Below, one piece after another: positions 61,248-64,000 of a stretch of 64,000 nt of DNA. The stretch spans positions 62,001 through 126,000 of the forward strand of contig JAJEAU010000010.1 of assembly GCA_022824185.1 (NCBI GenBank), read 5' to 3'. A program made the translations under genes and the position numbers. This DNA comes from Dehalococcoidia bacterium (GTDB taxonomy: Bacteria; Chloroflexota; Dehalococcoidia; Lucifugimonadales; Lucifugimonadaceae). Position 1 is the first letter of the stretch. Every line of letters starts with the position of its first letter. Below the pieces are notes generated by a model, which worked only from the letters and a program-made list of their open reading frames with translations, searched no databases and had not been told where the DNA came from.

Positions 61248-64000
61248 TTATCTGAAGTTGTGGCTGATGTCTGGGACTTTGGCTCGGGGTGTGTAAGCAG
61301 GGACTAGCGGCCATGCCTGTCGAACCGTGATGTTCATGGTGTCGTTTTTTCGTGAGATTTGACCTTCTGCGACGATGATGGGCATTCGAAGGACGTCGCG
61401 ATATCTGACCCACGTGTCTGGTGGGATCGCCAAGGGGATCATACCGAACTCGTCTTCGAGGGTCATGAAGACCATCTTTCCGAGAGGACGTTGACGGCGT
61501 AGGACTTTGCCGGCGACGAGAACGCGTTCTTCGTCGGACTTGTCATCGAGCTTGGTGCTGTCTATGATGTCGTTTTCGATGAGCATCTCTCGCATCGTCG
61601 ACATGACGTGGCCGTTTGTCCAAAGTCCCAACGTTTCGTATTCATAGGTCATGAGATCGCGTTCGAGTGCGGGTCGGAGTTGGGCCATGTCTTGGAGGAT
61701 TTCGAACTTTAGTCGTCCTTGCGGGCCGCTGGCTTGATATCGGAGACCGATCTCCCAGAGTGCTTGCCGTCGGTCGTCGACGCCGGGCAACTCGTCGCAT
61801 GCACCGGCTTTGACTAGGCTTTCGAGCGCGGCACGTTGGACTCCGGATCGAGAGACGAGGTCTGAGAGCGATGTGTATGGTCCGTTCCAGTTTCGGTTTT
61901 CGATGATGGTGTTTGCGGATTGTGCGTTTAGGCCGCGGACGCATGTCAGGCCGAGTCGGAATGCGTCCTGCCCTTCTGGGATGCATTTGTCCTCGCTGAG
62001 GTTGACGTCCGGGTTGAATATGGTGACGCCCATGCGTTTGGCGTCTTGCTTGAGGGTTTCGAGCGGCCAGAAGCCCATGGGTTGGGCGTTGAAGATCGAG
62101 GTGTAGAACTCGGTGGGGTAGTGTCTTCGGAGCCACGCCATGTGGTACGCGGTGACGCCGAAGGCTAGAGCGTGGCCCTCTGGAAACATGTAGTGGGGGT
62201 TGAACTTTAGGAAGATCTTCTCGGCGATCTTTTCAGGCACTCCCCTATCGGCGGCACCGTCACGGAAACGCTCCCAGTAGCGCTTGATCATGGCCTCGTT
62301 GTTGCGACGTTGAAATGCACGGCGCATCTGGTCGGCTTCGGATGCGGTCATGCCTCCGATATCCATGCCGAGTGTGACGACTTGGTCTTGGAAGAGGATG
62401 ATGCCGAGGGATTTCTCCAAGGCTCGCTTTTCGAGCGGGTGGTCGTAGTTCCATCTGTTGCCGTTGCGTCTTCGGATGAATTCGGAGACGCCGTCGTTGG
62501 CGCCTACACCTGGGCGGACTGCGGCTACTTCTAGTGCCAGGTCGTAGAGGTTGCGCGGCTTCATGCGAGTGATGGTCTGCATCTGGGCGGCGGACTCGAC
62601 TTGGAAGACGCCTACGGTGTCGCCGCGGCCTAGGTCGTCGTATACGGCTTCGTCTTCGAAGTTGATGCGGGTCAAGTCGATGTGTGATCCAGTGCGTTTC
62701 TCGATGAGTTGGAGGCATTCCTGCATCTGAGAGAGAGCGCCAAGGGCTAGGAAATCGATCTTCAGGAATCCGGCGCTGTCTGCGCCGTGTTTGTCCCACT
62801 GGCAGATGTAACGGCCGTCGATGGCGCTGGGTTGGACGGGAGTGATGTCGATGAGCGGCGTGGAACTGATGATCATGCCGCCGGGGTGTTGGGCCAAGCC
62901 TTTGGGGAAGCCTTGGAGTTGGGAGCCGATCTCGATGAGATCTCGCCATCCGGGGAGGCCGATTTTGTCTTTCAGCTCTTCGATGCGTTCCATCTCGGCA
63001 GCAAGACTGGCTGCGTTGTAGGATTCGGCTCGTTTGGCTAGGATGTCGAGTTCGAGAGGCGGGAGTCCTAGGACTTTGCCGACATCGCGGACTACGCCCT
63101 TGAGCTTGTAGGTCGGGAGCATCGCGGTTAATGCTGCGTGGTCCCATCCGAATTCATCGAAGACGCGTAGGATCAACGCTTCTCGGATATCACGGGGGAA
63201 ATCTAGGTCGATGTCTGGGGCGTTTACGAGTTCATCGTCGGAGATGAAGCGTTCGAGTGGTAGGTCGTATTCGAGCGGGTCGATATGTGAAAGTCCGATG
63301 AGGGTTCCGACCAGCATGGCGACGGATGATCCGCGGCCGCGGCCAGGTGGTTTTTCTTCGATGGGAACCTCGATTGAGGAGTGTCCGAGTTCAATTGCCA
63401 CGTCTTGCGCTAGCGAGATGACGCGTCTGTAGAGGAGGAAGAAGCCTGCTAGTCCGTGCCGTTTGATGAGGCTGAACTCGCGGTCTAGGCGATCACGGAC
63501 CTTTTCGGTGATGCGCCCGTAGCGTCGTTTTGCGGCCTCGTTGCAGACGTGTTCGAGGTATTCCTGGTCATCGACGAACTCAGGAGGAACAGTCTCTCGT
63601 GGGAAGTGGTAGTTGATCTGTTTGGCGTTGAAGGATTCGCAACGGTCGGCGATACGGCGGGAGTTTTCGATGGCTTGGGGCCACTCCCGGAAGAGCTGCT
63701 CCATACGTTCGGGGGACTTCAGTTCGTAGTGGGAGTTGGCCTTGCGTTGGCGGTGGGAAGTTTCGAGGGTCAGGTTGTGTCTGATTGCAATCAAGACATC
63801 GTGGAGGCGGCTGCGGGCGCGCTCGTGATAGCAGACGCCGCCGGTGGCGACTAGTCCGATGCCGTTGCGTTTTGCGAGTATGGCTAGAGCGCGGTTTCGC
63901 TCAAGGTCTCCGTATATGAAGTGGCGCTGCAGTTCGATGAATAGGTTTTCTTTTCCGAACCATCCGATGAAGCGTTCGATCATTTCGTCGGCTCTTGACA
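61248..64000 (-). CDS. dnaE2: Error-prone DNA polymerase III alpha (DnaE2/ImuC-type), 5' end missing
   Basis: At least 917 residues of a family C polymerase; the frame runs off the right edge and the PHP start is outside. Landmarks are LAKRNGIGLVATGGVCYHE, the catalytic NAPDIDLDFPRDIRE aspartates, YKLKGVVRDVGKVLGLP, AQHPGGMIIS, KIDFLALGAL and AAVRPGVGANDG. The C-terminal OB domain is short (LVAGKVLRRQRPLGKMVFMTLEDEFG), as in DnaE2. DnaE2 does mutagenic translesion synthesis. Partners imuA/imuB are not in the window. A main replicative DnaE is less likely given this C-terminus. Confidence 0.85.
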   Translation of the reverse strand, partial: SRADEMIERFIGWFGKENLFIELQRHFIYGDLERNRALAILAKRNGIGLVATGGVCYHERARSRLHDVLIAIRHNLTLETSHRQRKANSHYELKSPERMEQLFREWPQAIENSRRIADRCESFNAKQINYHFPRETVPPEFVDDQEYLEHVCNEAAKRRYGRITEKVRDRLDREFSLIKRHGLAGFFLLYRRVISLAQDVAIELGHSSIEVPIEEKPPGRGRGSSVAMLVGTLIGLSHIDPLEYDLPLERFISDDELVNAPDIDLDFPRDIREALILRVFDEFGWDHAALTAMLPTYKLKGVVRDVGKVLGLPPLELDILAKRAESYNAASLAAEMERIEELKDKIGLPGWRDLIEIGSQLQGFPKGLAQHPGGMIISSTPLIDITPVQPSAIDGRYICQWDKHGADSAGFLKIDFLALGALSQMQECLQLIEKRTGSHIDLTRINFEDEAVYDDLGRGDTVGVFQVESAAQMQTITRMKPRNLYDLALEVAAVRPGVGANDGVSEFIRRRNGNRWNYDHPLEKRALEKSLGIILFQDQVVTLGMDIGGMTASEADQMRRAFQRRNNEAMIKRYWERFRDGAADRGVPEKIAEKIFLKFNPHYMFPEGHALAFGVTAYHMAWLRRHYPTEFYTSIFNAQPMGFWPLETLKQDAKRMGVTIFNPDVNLSEDKCIPEGQDAFRLGLTCVRGLNAQSANTIIENRNWNGPYTSLSDLVSRSGVQRAALESLVKAGACDELPGVDDRRQALWEIGLRYQASGPQGRLKFEILQDMAQLRPALERDLMTYEYETLGLWTNGHVMSTMREMLIENDIIDSTKLDDKSDEERVLVAGKVLRRQRPLGKMVFMTLEDEFGMIPLAIPPDTWVRYRDVLRMPIIVAEGQISRKNDTMNITVRQAWPLVPAYTPRAKVPDISHNFR

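Noticed and set aside
62260-63147. 295-residue Arg/His-rich frame on the minus strand
   Set aside because: It overlaps dnaE2 in another frame and has the composition of an out-of-frame reading of a GC-rich gene.
1-64000. tRNA, rRNA, RNase P RNA and CRISPR arrays
   Set aside because: I looked through the intergenic stretches for T-loop motifs, rRNA signatures and regular short repeats and found none. A covariance-model search would be needed to exclude a missed tRNA.

Overview
The window is a gene-dense bacterial chromosome segment of about 55 protein genes, with no rRNA, tRNA or CRISPR array that I could recognise. The gene content suggests a free-living Chloroflexota member, possibly SAR202/Dehalococcoidia-like. 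The hints are a DapL-type lysine route, several short-chain dehydrogenases, a CitE/MaoC pair, an isolated LarB, a zinc-ribbon threonine synthase, lipoproteins with Thr/Pro-rich linkers, and many TTG or GTG starts. This placement is an inference from content, not a phylogeny.

Layout, 0-36 kb. The end of a polar amino-acid ABC transporter is followed by smpB, a C-terminal processing protease and hflX. Next come dapL-dapF (lysine), then miaA, tpiA, pgk, a degenerate prenyl synthase and the threonylcarbamoyl-AMP synthase gene. A purine block on the + strand follows (guaA, purD, purB, purC, a DUF3105 gene, purS). It converges on a tightly overlapped histidine operon on the - strand (hisZ, hisG, hisD, hisC, hisB). 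A two-component pair comes next; its response regulator carries an in-frame ochre stop. After that are a FAD oxidoreductase, PPK2, two tandem SDRs, an RDD membrane protein, an aminotransferase, a lipoprotein, a threonine-synthase-like gene overlapping a gamma-glutamyltranspeptidase, and a cytidylate-kinase-like gene.

Layout, 37-64 kb. From about 37-39 kb, inside uvrC, the + strand changes from C-excess to G-excess whichever way the genes point. This suggests a replication-strand switch or a rearrangement boundary. Beyond it lie an SPFH protein and NfeD, a third SDR, an isolated terminase ATPase fragment, an MFS exporter, a sugar dehydrogenase lipoprotein, dnaN, larB and a lipoprotein cytochrome c. 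These are followed by a helix-turn-helix protein with six exact 24-residue repeats, and a formate dehydrogenase whose in-frame TGA is followed by a selenocysteine-insertion hairpin. The right end holds a 2-hydroxyacid-dehydrogenase-like gene, a CitE/MaoC pair, a second threonine synthase, an aspartyl-protease module with a duplicated partner gene, and a dnaE2-type polymerase cut by the window edge.

Best leads: the selenoprotein FdhA with its hairpin; DapF with both catalytic cysteines changed to serine; the HTH/24-residue-repeat protein facing a 0.6 kb regulatory region with repeated AACTAGTT palindromes; the aspartyl-protease module with duplicated promoters; the stop-interrupted response regulator; and a recurring TAGAATC box just upstream of start codons.
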